Made by a program: the position numbers and the translations under genes. The notes below the pieces were generated by a model. It was not told the origin of the DNA. It saw only the letters and a list, made by a program, of their open reading frames with translations, and searched no databases. Positions 42,525-50,688 of a stretch of 64,000 bases of DNA are shown here, in pieces (position 1 is the first letter of the stretch; every line of letters begins with the position of its first letter). Origin of the DNA: Myxococcaceae bacterium (GTDB lineage: Bacteria > Myxococcota > Myxococcia > Myxococcales > Myxococcaceae); assembly GCA_016793095.1 (NCBI GenBank), contig JAEUJQ010000050.1, forward strand, positions 339,638 to 403,637, read 5' to 3'.

Positions 42525-43588
42525 GGTGTTGGAGGCTCCGGGGACTTCGGGGGAATGAAGCGGACGCGACGGGCCCACGCGTCGAAGTCGCGCAGCGTCT
42601 CGTCGAGCGGGCGGTAGGTGACGCCGGGGAGCGCCTTCGAGCGCCCGGCGTCGATGTACGGGCCGTGGATGATGAGGTCCACCAGCTCTCTCGAGAGCGC
42701 GGCGCGGCTGCCGCCCTGCGCGGCGCGGCTCTCCTCGGCGTCGGCGAAGGCGATGGCGTCGGCGTCGCTCATCGGCGGCGGCACCGGGACGCCGTAGAAG
42801 CGCCCGGCCACGTCGAGCAGGTGCTGCAGGCGCAGGCTCTCGGCGGTGAAGAGGACCCGCGACGGCGGGGCGCGCACGGTGCCCAGCGCCAACAGGCCCG
42901 AGGCCACGTCGCGCACGTCCACCCAGCTCACCACGCCGTCGGGGTGCGGCACGTCGAGGCCGCGCGCGAGCCCCACCAGCATCGCCGAGGTGCCGACGCG
43001 CAGGTCCCACGGGCCGAGGCACGCGCCCGGGCAGGCGACGACGACCTCGAAGCGGCGCTCCTCGAGGGCCCGGCGCTCGAGGTGCCACTTGAGGTCGTGG
43101 TAGGTGCCCCAGCGCGGCGGAGTGTCGAAGAGGTCGACCTCGGTGGAAGCGCTGCCGTCGGTGCGCGGAGCCACCGTCGCGGTGGACGAGACGTAGACGA
43201 GCCGGCGCACGCCGCTGTCGGCCGCGGCGTTCAGCACCGTCTCGAGCCGCGCGAGGCCCAGGGCGCGCTCCTTCTCGAGGTCGAGCGAGTGGCGCGGGTA
43301 GTGGCCGGCCAGGTGGTAGACGACCTCGACGCCGTGCATCGCGGCGGTGAGCGTCTCGGGCACGTCGAGGTCGGTCTGCACCAGCGGCACCTTGCGCTGG
43401 CGAAGGGCGAGCACGTTGGTGCGCGCGCGGCGGCCACAGCGCGGGCGCTGCCCGTCGGCCACCAGCGCGTCGACGAGGTTGAGGCCGAGGAAGCCGGCGG
43501 CGCCCAGCACGAGCGCTGGAGGCGTGTCGGTGGTGGCGCCCGCGAAGGCGGCGCGCGCCGAGGAGTCGTGCTGCGAGCTCACCGTCAT
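42521..43588 (-). CDS. NAD(P)-dependent epimerase/dehydratase (extended SDR)
   Basis: 355 residues: glycine-rich motif LGAAGFLGLNLVDAL, LDVPETLTAAMHGVEVVYHLAGHY, active-site YHDLKWHLE (YxxxK) with Ser in YVSSTATV. Related enzymes reduce or epimerise sterol-like and dihydroflavonol-like ketones. ATG 43588 overlaps the acyl-AMP ligase stop. Probably reduces a keto group in the lipid product. Confidence 0.83.
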   Translation of the reverse strand: MTVSSQHDSSARAAFAGATTDTPPALVLGAAGFLGLNLVDALVADGQRPRCGRRARTNVLALRQRKVPLVQTDLDVPETLTAAMHGVEVVYHLAGHYPRHSLDLEKERALGLARLETVLNAAADSGVRRLVYVSSTATVAPRTDGSASTEVDLFDTPPRWGTYHDLKWHLERRALEERRFEVVVACPGACLGPWDLRVGTSAMLVGLARGLDVPHPDGVVSWVDVRDVASGLLALGTVRAPPSRVLFTAESLRLQHLLDVAGRFYGVPVPPPMSDADAIAFADAEESRAAQGGSRAALSRELVDLIIHGPYIDAGRSKALPGVTYRPLDETLRDFDAWARRVRFIPPKSPEPPTP

Positions 43589-45198
43589 GGCGCGCTCCTC
43601 GTCTCGGCTGGACCGGCGACGGGCGCGGGCAGTGACGGCTTCGCGTACCGCGCGGTGCACTCCTTGCGACGCAGCTTGCCGCTCGTCGTCCGGGGCAGCG
43701 CGCCGGCGCCCACCAACTCGATGCGGTCCACCATCACGCCCAGCTCGGCGCTCACCTTCCCGCGGATTCTGTCGACGAGGCCCGTCTCGCTGGCGCGGCG
43801 CTGCTCCACCACCACCACCAGCGCCTCCTGGTTCGTCGCGGCGTCGTCCACCGAGAAGGCCACCACGCCGTTGGGCGGTGGGTCGGCCACCTCGGCCACC
43901 ACGCGCTCGATGTCGGCGGGGTGGAACTTGCGGCCCATCTTGATGATGAGCTCCTTCTCGCGGCCGGTGAGGTGCAGCCGCCCGCCGCGCAGCACGCCGC
44001 GGTCGCCGGTGTACAGCCACCCGTCGCGCAGCGCCTTCGCCGTGGACTCGGCGTCGTCGAAGTAGCCCGACATGAGCGTCGGCCCCCGCACCGTCACCTC
44101 GCCCTCGCGCCCCTCGTCGACGACCGCGCCCGCCTCGTCCCGCACCGCCACCTCGAGCCCCCGCAGCGGAGCGCCCACCGAGGGCACCAGGCGCCCGTCG
44201 AGCGGGAGGTCGGCGTCTGGCGCGCCCTGCGCCTGGAAGGTGACGCCCAGCACGTTCTCGGCCAGCCCGTACACGGGCAGCACGGCGCCCTTGCGGAGGC
44301 CGAACGGCGCGAACGCGGCCTCGAAGCGCTCGATGGTGGCGCGGTGCACGGGCTCGGAGCCGTTCAGCATCGAGCGCAGCCGCGACAGCTCCAGCTCCTT
44401 CGGCGCGCGCACGCGGCGCAGCACCAGCTCGTACGCGAAGTTCGGCGCCACCGTCATCGTCGCGCGCACCTTCGAGCAGAGCTCGAGCCACCGCGACGGC
44501 CTCAACAGGAACTCACCCGGCTGCAGCACGTGCACCGGAAAGCCGGCAGCGAGCGACGAGAGCATCACGCCCACGAGGCCCATGTCGTGGAAGAAGGGCA
44601 GCCACGAGACGCCCACGTCGTCCTGCGTGAGGCCCAGGCCCTCGGCCATCGCGAGCGCTGACAACACGGCGGCGCGCGGCGAGATGACGGCCCCGCGCGG
44701 CCGGCCGGTGCTGCCCGAGGAGAACTGGATGAAGGCGGCAGCTCCTTCGACCGGCGCGCCGGCCCATGGCTCGTCGGCGGGCTTCGAGCGCACCGCCCAG
44801 CCGTGGCCCTCGACGCGCTCAGGGCCACACACCACCTTCGCGCGGCAGGTCTCGAGCAACAGCTTCGCGCCCGCCGGCAGGTCGGCCGCGAGCGAGGTGG
44901 CCGGCCAGGGCACCGGCACGGCCGTCGCGCCCAGCCACTGGCTGCCGAAGAAGGCGCCCACGAAGTCGGGGCTGTTGGGGAAGAAGATGGCGACCCGGTC
45001 TCCCGCCGTCACCCCTGCCTCCGCCAGCGTCTGCGCCCACCTTCGCGCGAGCGGCGCCACGTCACAGAAGCGCAGGGTGTGCTGCTCGAAGACGAGCCAC
45101 GGCCGCTCGTCGCCCTGGCGAGCCTGCAGCCAGCGCAGCAGGGAGACGTCAGCGTCGTTCTCGAGGGCGCTGGGGCCCACCACGTGCGCTCGCGCCAT
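43585..45198 (-). CDS. fatty acyl-AMP ligase
   Basis: 537 residues of the ANL superfamily: A3 motif FIQFSSGSTGRPRG, A5 YGLAENVLGV, A8 region TGREKELIIKMGRKFHPADIE. The wide SSGSTGRPRGA core and FHP-AD-IE ending are those of fatty acyl-AMP ligases, which load chains onto carrier proteins rather than CoA. ATG 45198 overlaps the nnrS stop (ATGA). It likely charges the ACP encoded two genes downstream. Confidence 0.82.
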   Translation of the reverse strand: MARAHVVGPSALENDADVSLLRWLQARQGDERPWLVFEQHTLRFCDVAPLARRWAQTLAEAGVTAGDRVAIFFPNSPDFVGAFFGSQWLGATAVPVPWPATSLAADLPAGAKLLLETCRAKVVCGPERVEGHGWAVRSKPADEPWAGAPVEGAAAFIQFSSGSTGRPRGAVISPRAAVLSALAMAEGLGLTQDDVGVSWLPFFHDMGLVGVMLSSLAAGFPVHVLQPGEFLLRPSRWLELCSKVRATMTVAPNFAYELVLRRVRAPKELELSRLRSMLNGSEPVHRATIERFEAAFAPFGLRKGAVLPVYGLAENVLGVTFQAQGAPDADLPLDGRLVPSVGAPLRGLEVAVRDEAGAVVDEGREGEVTVRGPTLMSGYFDDAESTAKALRDGWLYTGDRGVLRGGRLHLTGREKELIIKMGRKFHPADIERVVAEVADPPPNGVVAFSVDDAATNQEALVVVVEQRRASETGLVDRIRGKVSAELGVMVDRIELVGAGALPRTTSGKLRRKECTARYAKPSLPAPVAGPAETRSAP

Positions 45199-46499
45199 CA
45201 CGCCCTCACCACGTGGACCTGGATTCGCGCGCGGCTCTGCTCGAGCTCGCGGCGCAGCACCGCGCCGCCGCGCAGCACCTTGAACAGACACCAGCTCAGG
45301 AGCGCCACCCCGACGAGCGCCAGCGGCCCCGAGACACCCGACGCCACCAGCGCGGGCCGGAGCGGCGCGAAGAGGCTCGCGAGCCGCAGCGCGGTGGCCG
45401 CCGTGAGCGCGAGCACGCCCGCGTCGAAGAGGCCCCGCGCCGGCAGCCGCACGCCCTCGAAGCCCGGCACCATGCGCCCGGCGAAGGCGAAGACGCCGAG
45501 CTGGGCGAAGCCGAGCGTGAAGGCGTGGCGCGACGCATCAGCGAGGAGCGGCGGGGGCGTGAGGCCCACCACCGCGAGCGCACGCCAGCCGAAGAGGACC
45601 GCCGCCACCACCGCGAAGCCCCAGGAGGCCACCATCGCGAAGCGCACCAGCGGCTCGTCCCACGTCAGGTTGAGGCGCAGCCCCCCGAAGGGCCGGATGA
45701 CCCACACCATCACCAGGAGCGCACTCGCGGGCGCCAGCCACAGCGCGTCGCTCCACGCGGCGAAGGGCCACAGCGCCTTCACCAGCACCAGCGCGGTCGC
45801 CGCCTGCCAGACGAAGAAGCCCACGCGCTGGCGGCTCGCCTGGGAGCGCTCCACCTGCATGACGCACGCCCCCGCCCGCAGCGTGATGCCGAAGATGCAG
45901 CTCGACGCGCCCCCCAGCAGCCCGCTCCAGGTGACGAGCTCGAACGGCACCGCGAGCAGCGGCCCGCCCAGGGTCTGCCCCACCTGCCAGACGAAGAGCG
46001 CCGCTGCCGAGACCGCCCACCAGGTCGCACCTGCGGTGACGAACTCAGGCAGCCAGTCGCCGAGCTCCTGCCGCCGCCGATACAACGACCAGAAGAAGCG
46101 CGCCCACGTCACCATCGACAGCAGCAGCAGCACCGCGCCGAGCAGTCCGAGCCACCCGCTGCCCGGGAGCATTCCTCCCAGGCGTCCCAGCACGAGCAAC
46201 AGCACGCCGGCGAGGCCCGTCACCGCCACGACGCTGACGACGGTGCGGCCCGGCGGACGCCCGCCCAGGAGCCGCGGGGCCAGGTGAAACGAGATGCCCA
46301 CCTTCAGCAGCCACATGAAGCCGAACACCTGCGCGAGCGCGTGCGCCTGGTGGTGCGCCACCGGCACGCCCTCTTGCAGCACGTGCAGGGACCAGAGGTT
46401 GAGCGCTCCAGTCAGCGCCCCCACGAGCGTCGTGAAGGCCAGCGCCCCGATGACGAAGGGCACCCACGGGGCGCGGAGGGTCTGCGGCATCAGGCGCAT
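45198..46499 (-). CDS. nnrS: NnrS-family heme/copper membrane protein
   Basis: 433 residues, about twelve transmembrane helices, with PVAHHQAHALAQVFGFMWL, FHLAPRLLGGRPPG and RHAFTLGFAQLGVFAFAGRMVPGFEG, the His-containing motifs of NnrS. NnrS proteins protect cells from nitric oxide stress and are usual members of NO-responsive regulons. It is the first gene of a seven-gene overlapping operon of lipid-type enzymes and has a sigma54 promoter 14 bases before its ATG. The internal ATG at 46490 is an alternative start. Confidence 0.87.
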   Translation of the reverse strand: MRLMPQTLRAPWVPFVIGALAFTTLVGALTGALNLWSLHVLQEGVPVAHHQAHALAQVFGFMWLLKVGISFHLAPRLLGGRPPGRTVVSVVAVTGLAGVLLLVLGRLGGMLPGSGWLGLLGAVLLLLSMVTWARFFWSLYRRRQELGDWLPEFVTAGATWWAVSAAALFVWQVGQTLGGPLLAVPFELVTWSGLLGGASSCIFGITLRAGACVMQVERSQASRQRVGFFVWQAATALVLVKALWPFAAWSDALWLAPASALLVMVWVIRPFGGLRLNLTWDEPLVRFAMVASWGFAVVAAVLFGWRALAVVGLTPPPLLADASRHAFTLGFAQLGVFAFAGRMVPGFEGVRLPARGLFDAGVLALTAATALRLASLFAPLRPALVASGVSGPLALVGVALLSWCLFKVLRGGAVLRRELEQSRARIQVHVVRA

Positions 46500-46511
46500 C
46501 GCGAGCCCGCA

Positions 46512-46527
46512 TGCAGATCAAGTGCCG
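46512..46527 (-). promoter_or_regulatory. sigma54 promoter of the nnrS-lipid operon
   Basis: On the minus strand CGGCACT-TGAT-CTGCA, with GG at 46526-46525 and GC at 46514-46513, ten bases apart. Predicted start near 46501, two bases before ATG 46499. Confidence 0.75.
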
Positions 46528-46539
46528 ACCGCCAACCAC

Positions 46540-46553
46540 TTGGGCTGCGTCAA
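46540..46553. promoter_or_regulatory. weak FNR-type box near the nnrS promoter
   Basis: TTGGG-CTGC-GTCAA keeps TTG-N8-CAA with one good half-site. It lies between the sigma54 promoter and the activator site, so it may be chance. Confidence 0.25.
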
Positions 46554-46558
46554 CCCGC

Positions 46559-46573
46559 GTTTCAAAGCGGAAG
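46559..46573. promoter_or_regulatory. GTTYC-N5-GGAAG activator site upstream of nnrS
   Basis: GTTTC-AAAGC-GGAAG matches GTTYC-N5-GRAAC in all but the last base; its centre is about 65 bp upstream of the predicted start. The remainder of the 319-bp gap to the next gene shows no other recognised signal. Confidence 0.5.
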
Positions 46574-46818
46574 AGGAGGCCGGTTCGTGGTGAAACGTCG
46601 CACCCCGACACCTGACCGCCGTCAAGGCGGCTGGCACACCTCTCGCCCGGGCTCACAGCAAGGGTTGCGCGACGACACCCGGTGCAGACCCAAAGCTGCG
46701 CCCGAAACCACCCCGGGCCCAACCTCCCCGAGCGCTCTGCAACGGCGACGCCGTCAGCTCAACCTGACGCTTCTCACTTCCAAACGCTGGAGAGGGCGGG
46801 CATGGAAGCCGCCACCTG

Positions 46819-49800
46819 ATGAAGTGGCTCTGGCTCCTCTGCCTGGTGTCTGCTGCGGCGCGCGCGGCGCCTGACGGTGGCGCCTCGTGCGCTGAGGTCG
46901 AGCAGAAGCTGCAGACGGTGCAGCGCACCCTGGCCGTCTGCGCTGACGGCGCGCGCTCGGCGGTCGGCGCGAAGGAGCGCTGCGAGGCCGAGCTGGAGCA
47001 GAGCAGCGACCGGCTGAAGGGCAGCGAGGGGAAGCTCGAGGCCTGCGTGCAGGAGCAGACCGAGCTCTGCCGCGACGCCGCCGTGTTCGCCTCGGCCCTG
47101 CTCCAGGGCGCCGCCCGCAGCGTCGGCGCGTGCGTGCCGCCGTCCACCCAGGAGCAGCTGCAGCAGCTCGTCTCGGGGTGGTCCTCGGTGTCGAGGACGC
47201 TGGCGCTCCTCGACGACTACGCCACCGGCACGTCAGACCAGGTGCCGCGGCTCGCCGGCGCGACGGAGGCGGAGCGTCGCCTCGCGCGCGTGCTGGGGCT
47301 GCGCCAGGGCACCCCGCTGTGGAACCGCCGGCTCCTCATCGCCGCCTTCCGCCTCACCGCGCCGAACACCTGGAGCCGCCTCAAGAAGCAGGGCGCCGTG
47401 GCCATCGATGGCTTCTTCGACTCGCGCGGCCCGCTGCCGGCGGGCTTCATCGACGAGGCCAACGGCGAACACGAGGGCGCCGTCGGTCCCGCGGGCCCAC
47501 CGCTCACGGCGGCGTTGCGCCTGGTTCTCTCGTACCTCGAGGTGGCGAACTGCGAGGACCGCAGCGACTCCGCCGAGTGCGGCCGCGCCCGCCAGCTGCT
47601 CGAGCTGCTCGACGACACCGGTCCCCTCATCGTGCGCCGCCGCGTCGAGGAGATGTGGGCGACGCCCTGTGACGCGCTCAACCCCGACGTCATCCGCGCG
47701 TGGCTGCAGGACTTCCCCTCGAGCGGCCGCAAGGAGAAGCAGGCCACCCTCACGGAGCTCACCCGCGCCGCCAGCAGCAAGCTGTACCTCTGCTACCTCG
47801 GGGACCTCGAGGGCGACCCCTCGTACCGCGCCTGGGTGGCGGCGCGGCTGCCGAACCCGAAGCAGCTCGACGTGCGCGCCCCCGTGGCCCTGGAGGCGTT
47901 CTCGCAGGCCGTGCGTGAAGGCGACGCCCTCGACCGCTGCGGACGGGCGGTGAGGGCCATGCAGCGGGTCGAGGTGAAGAACGGGTGCTCCATCGACCGG
48001 CCCGACTTCCTCACCACCGTCAGCGCCTGGGCGCGGGTGCCGCTCGCGGCCGACGCCAGCGACGACGCGCAGCTGTGCCACAAGGTGGCCTCCCTCATGT
48101 GGAGCGGCGCCTGGGTCGAGGTGCCTTCGTCTCCCGGCGATGAAGTCACGACGAAGGACGAGCTGACCTCTCCCATGAGGGAGCTCCGCAAGGCCTGCGA
48201 CGAGAGACACGGCGTCTCGCCGCGCTTCGAGCAGTCCCTGCTCGCGCTCCAGGCCATCGCGAAGGACCTGGGAGAGCCGTCGAGCGCGTCGCCCTGGCGC
48301 CTCGACCCCTCCAACACGCGGCCGGCCGAGCTCGCGCGCTTCGAGGAGGCCGAGACCTACGTCGGCTGGGTCGCCCACGTCGTCAACCAGGAGTCCGCTG
48401 GCCAGGCGCTCGGCCTGCCGAGGGCGCGCGTGGAGGACTGCCGCGAGCAGCCGGCCGGGGCGCGCTACGACTGCGACCTCATCAGCCGGCTCGAGGCGGG
48501 TTGGACGCGCGACCGCCGCGTCACCACGTCGGCCGCCGGCGGACTCGGCGTGTCTCTGGTGGTGGCGCTGTGGCTGGTGCGCCTGCGCCGGGCCCGCAAG
48601 GTGTTCGCCGAGCCGATGCGCACCCTCCGCGAGAGCCTCGCGGCGCTGGGGCTGCCGGGAGAGGCGGACCCGTGGCGGCTGCTCTTCCCCGCGCGCCACG
48701 ACACGTTGCTGCTCGAGCTGCCGAAGACGCACGCGTGGGAGCAGTGGGGCTCGGGCGCCACCGTCACCCTCGCGCCCGGGCTGACGGCGGTGCGCGAGGC
48801 GGACGTCAACCACGCCGCGAGCGTGGCCCTGCGCGAGGACGTACGGCTGGTGTTCCTGCTGCACGCCGACACCGCGGTGCCCGACCTGGGCGCCGTACGC
48901 GCGACGCTCGACTGGGCGGCCCGTGGCGGCACGCGCGCGGTGACGGTGCTGCCGCTGGCGCTGTCGCGCCTGGCGTGGGCGACGAAGGACGAGGACCTGC
49001 TCGACCTCGTCGAGGCCACCACGCTGCGGGGCAACCCCTTCGAGGTGCGCGGCCCGGTGCGCAGCTCGAGCCAGTTCTGGAACCGCGAGCGCCTCGTCGC
49101 CGGCCTCCTCACCGAGGCGCGCAAGGGCAACTGGACGGTGGTGACGGGCCTGCGGCGCTTCGGCAAGTCGTCGCTGGCGCTCGAGGTGGCCCGCCGCATG
49201 ACGGGCCCGTCGGCCTACGTCGACCTCGCCGGCTTCCACCACGAGGTGTCGTACGGTGAGACGCCGGCGGTGGCGGTGGACGCGGTCCTGCGCACGCTGG
49301 TGACGCGCCTGTCGGACTCGGCCACCGCCCGCTACCCGGCCGCCGTCGTGCCGCCCCCGCCGCCCGGCGGCCTCGATGCCCCCGCGCTCGCTGCGTGGTT
49401 GCGGGCGTTGAGCGTGGCGTGCGGCCAGTCGAGCGGCACCACGCCGCCGCCGTTCCTCCTCGTGTTGGACGAGGTGGAGCAGTTGTTGACGGCGCCGCCC
49501 GAGAAGCTGGGCCGCGCGCTCGACGTGCTGGCGACGCTGACGGGCCGGCTGCGCAGCGCGCTCGCCGAGCCCTCGTCGCCGCACGCCGGCAGCTCGGTCA
49601 GCGTGGTGTGGTGCGCCGCGCTCCACCCGCTCCTGTGGGCGCCGCTCTCGACGCTGGGCGGGCAGAGCCTCATGGGCGCCTTCCCCAGCATCTGCGTGCC
49701 GGCCCTCGACGACGAAGCGGCGCACACCATGATGCGCGGGCTGGGGTCGCGCCTGGGCATTCGCTTCGACGACGACGCGCTGTCCGAGCTGGTGCGCGCC

Positions 49801-50304
49801 TCGCACGGCGTCCCGCTGCTGCTGCGCCGCCTCGGCACCTCGGTGCTGGAGCTCTACGACGCCGACCGGGCGCGGCAGGGCGCGCTGGGCGCGATGCGCA
49901 TCGGGGTGGAAGGCGCGCGTGAGGCCATCAAGCGTGAGGAGAAGGGCGGCTCGCCGCTGCGCGTGTGGGTCGAGAGTGAGATTGCGCAGGACGACACCTC
50001 GGCCGGGGTGCTGCTCCGCGCGCTCGCGAACGCCGACCGGGTGAAGGCGCCGGCGCTCGAGAAGCTGGTCGAGACCCAGGTGATGGAGCGCTTTGGCGCG
50101 ACCGGCCTCACCAGCCACCTCGCGCCGGGTGAGCTGAAGCGCCGCGCGCAGGAGGCCGCCAGCGTCATGGTGCGGCTGCTGGCCGAGTCGAAGCTGCTCG
50201 AGGCGCACGGCGACCTCACGTCACCCGAGGCCTTCTCGCTGCCCGACGGCGTGCTGCGGCGCATTCTGTCGAGCGCCCGAAAGCCCGAGGCGATGAGCGC
50301 CTGA
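46819..50304 (+). CDS. membrane-anchored STAND/AAA-type ATPase with large periplasmic domain
   Basis: 1161 residues. Signal peptide (about 1-18), coiled coil (about 20-75), a helical Cys-containing domain of about 470 residues, one transmembrane helix at about 575-592, then a cytoplasmic P-loop ATPase: Walker A GLRRFGKSS (about 776-784), Walker B FLLVLDEVEQL (about 880-890), followed by sensor and winged-helix-like regions. FEVRGPVRSSSQFWNR before Walker A is the usual lead-in of archaeal-type/STAND ATPases. Topology suggests an envelope sensor coupled to an internal ATPase switch. No effector domain was recognised, so neither a defence nor a signalling role can be assigned. Confidence 0.65.
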   Translation: MKWLWLLCLVSAAARAAPDGGASCAEVEQKLQTVQRTLAVCADGARSAVGAKERCEAELEQSSDRLKGSEGKLEACVQEQTELCRDAAVFASALLQGAARSVGACVPPSTQEQLQQLVSGWSSVSRTLALLDDYATGTSDQVPRLAGATEAERRLARVLGLRQGTPLWNRRLLIAAFRLTAPNTWSRLKKQGAVAIDGFFDSRGPLPAGFIDEANGEHEGAVGPAGPPLTAALRLVLSYLEVANCEDRSDSAECGRARQLLELLDDTGPLIVRRRVEEMWATPCDALNPDVIRAWLQDFPSSGRKEKQATLTELTRAASSKLYLCYLGDLEGDPSYRAWVAARLPNPKQLDVRAPVALEAFSQAVREGDALDRCGRAVRAMQRVEVKNGCSIDRPDFLTTVSAWARVPLAADASDDAQLCHKVASLMWSGAWVEVPSSPGDEVTTKDELTSPMRELRKACDERHGVSPRFEQSLLALQAIAKDLGEPSSASPWRLDPSNTRPAELARFEEAETYVGWVAHVVNQESAGQALGLPRARVEDCREQPAGARYDCDLISRLEAGWTRDRRVTTSAAGGLGVSLVVALWLVRLRRARKVFAEPMRTLRESLAALGLPGEADPWRLLFPARHDTLLLELPKTHAWEQWGSGATVTLAPGLTAVREADVNHAASVALREDVRLVFLLHADTAVPDLGAVRATLDWAARGGTRAVTVLPLALSRLAWATKDEDLLDLVEATTLRGNPFEVRGPVRSSSQFWNRERLVAGLLTEARKGNWTVVTGLRRFGKSSLALEVARRMTGPSAYVDLAGFHHEVSYGETPAVAVDAVLRTLVTRLSDSATARYPAAVVPPPPPGGLDAPALAAWLRALSVACGQSSGTTPPPFLLVLDEVEQLLTAPPEKLGRALDVLATLTGRLRSALAEPSSPHAGSSVSVVWCAALHPLLWAPLSTLGGQSLMGAFPSICVPALDDEAAHTMMRGLGSRLGIRFDDDALSELVRASHGVPLLLRRLGTSVLELYDADRARQGALGAMRIGVEGAREAIKREEKGGSPLRVWVESEIAQDDTSAGVLLRALANADRVKAPALEKLVETQVMERFGATGLTSHLAPGELKRRAQEAASVMVRLLAESKLLEAHGDLTSPEAFSLPDGVLRRILSSARKPEAMSA

Positions 50305-50316
50305 GTCCAGGCGCTC
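50295..50316 (+). terminator. hairpin spanning the ATPase stop codon
   Basis: GAGCGCCTG (50295-50303) and CAGGCGCTC (50308-50316) pair perfectly around AGTC, with the TGA stop inside. No T-tract follows; possible terminator. Confidence 0.4.
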
Positions 50317-50357
50317 CGACAGGTGCTGCCGTGAGGAAGAGGCGACTACGCTGAGGG

Positions 50358-50650
50358 AGGCGACGCCGCTGACGGAGCCGGCGGGCGGGCGATGCCGAAG
50401 CGCCGCGTGACTCAGCAGCCGACCGCGCGGCCGGAAGCCACCGACGCGAGCGTGCTCCCGACTGCGTTGCCGGAACCACCGCCGGGCAGGCGATGCGGAG
50501 CGCCAGGCAGGCGACGCCGCTGACGGAGCCGGCGGGCGGGCGATGCCGAAGCGCCGCCGTGACTCCGCAGCCGACCGCGCTGCCGGAAGCCACCGACGCG
50601 AGCGTGCTCCCGACTGCGTTGCCGGAACCACCGCCGGGCAGGCGACGCTG
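50358..50650. repeat. 151-bp tandem duplication in the ATPase-GT2 gap
   Basis: Copy 1 begins at 50358 and copy 2 at 50509 (both AGGCGACGCCGCTGACGG); they are almost identical, including CCACCGACGCGAGCGTGC. A truncated third start (AGGCGACGCTGACGGAGCC) occurs near 50639. The whole gap 50305-50688 consists of this repeat and shows no gene. Recent duplication, perhaps of a mobile or regulatory short element. Confidence 0.8.
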
Positions 50651-50688
50651 ACGGAGCCGCCGCCGTGAGGTAGATCTCCCGCCAGTCC

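Noticed and set aside
46799..46812. GG-N10-GC before the large ATPase gene
   Set aside because: The -12 element reads CCGCC and lies only 7 bases from the ATG, so transcription would start inside the gene.
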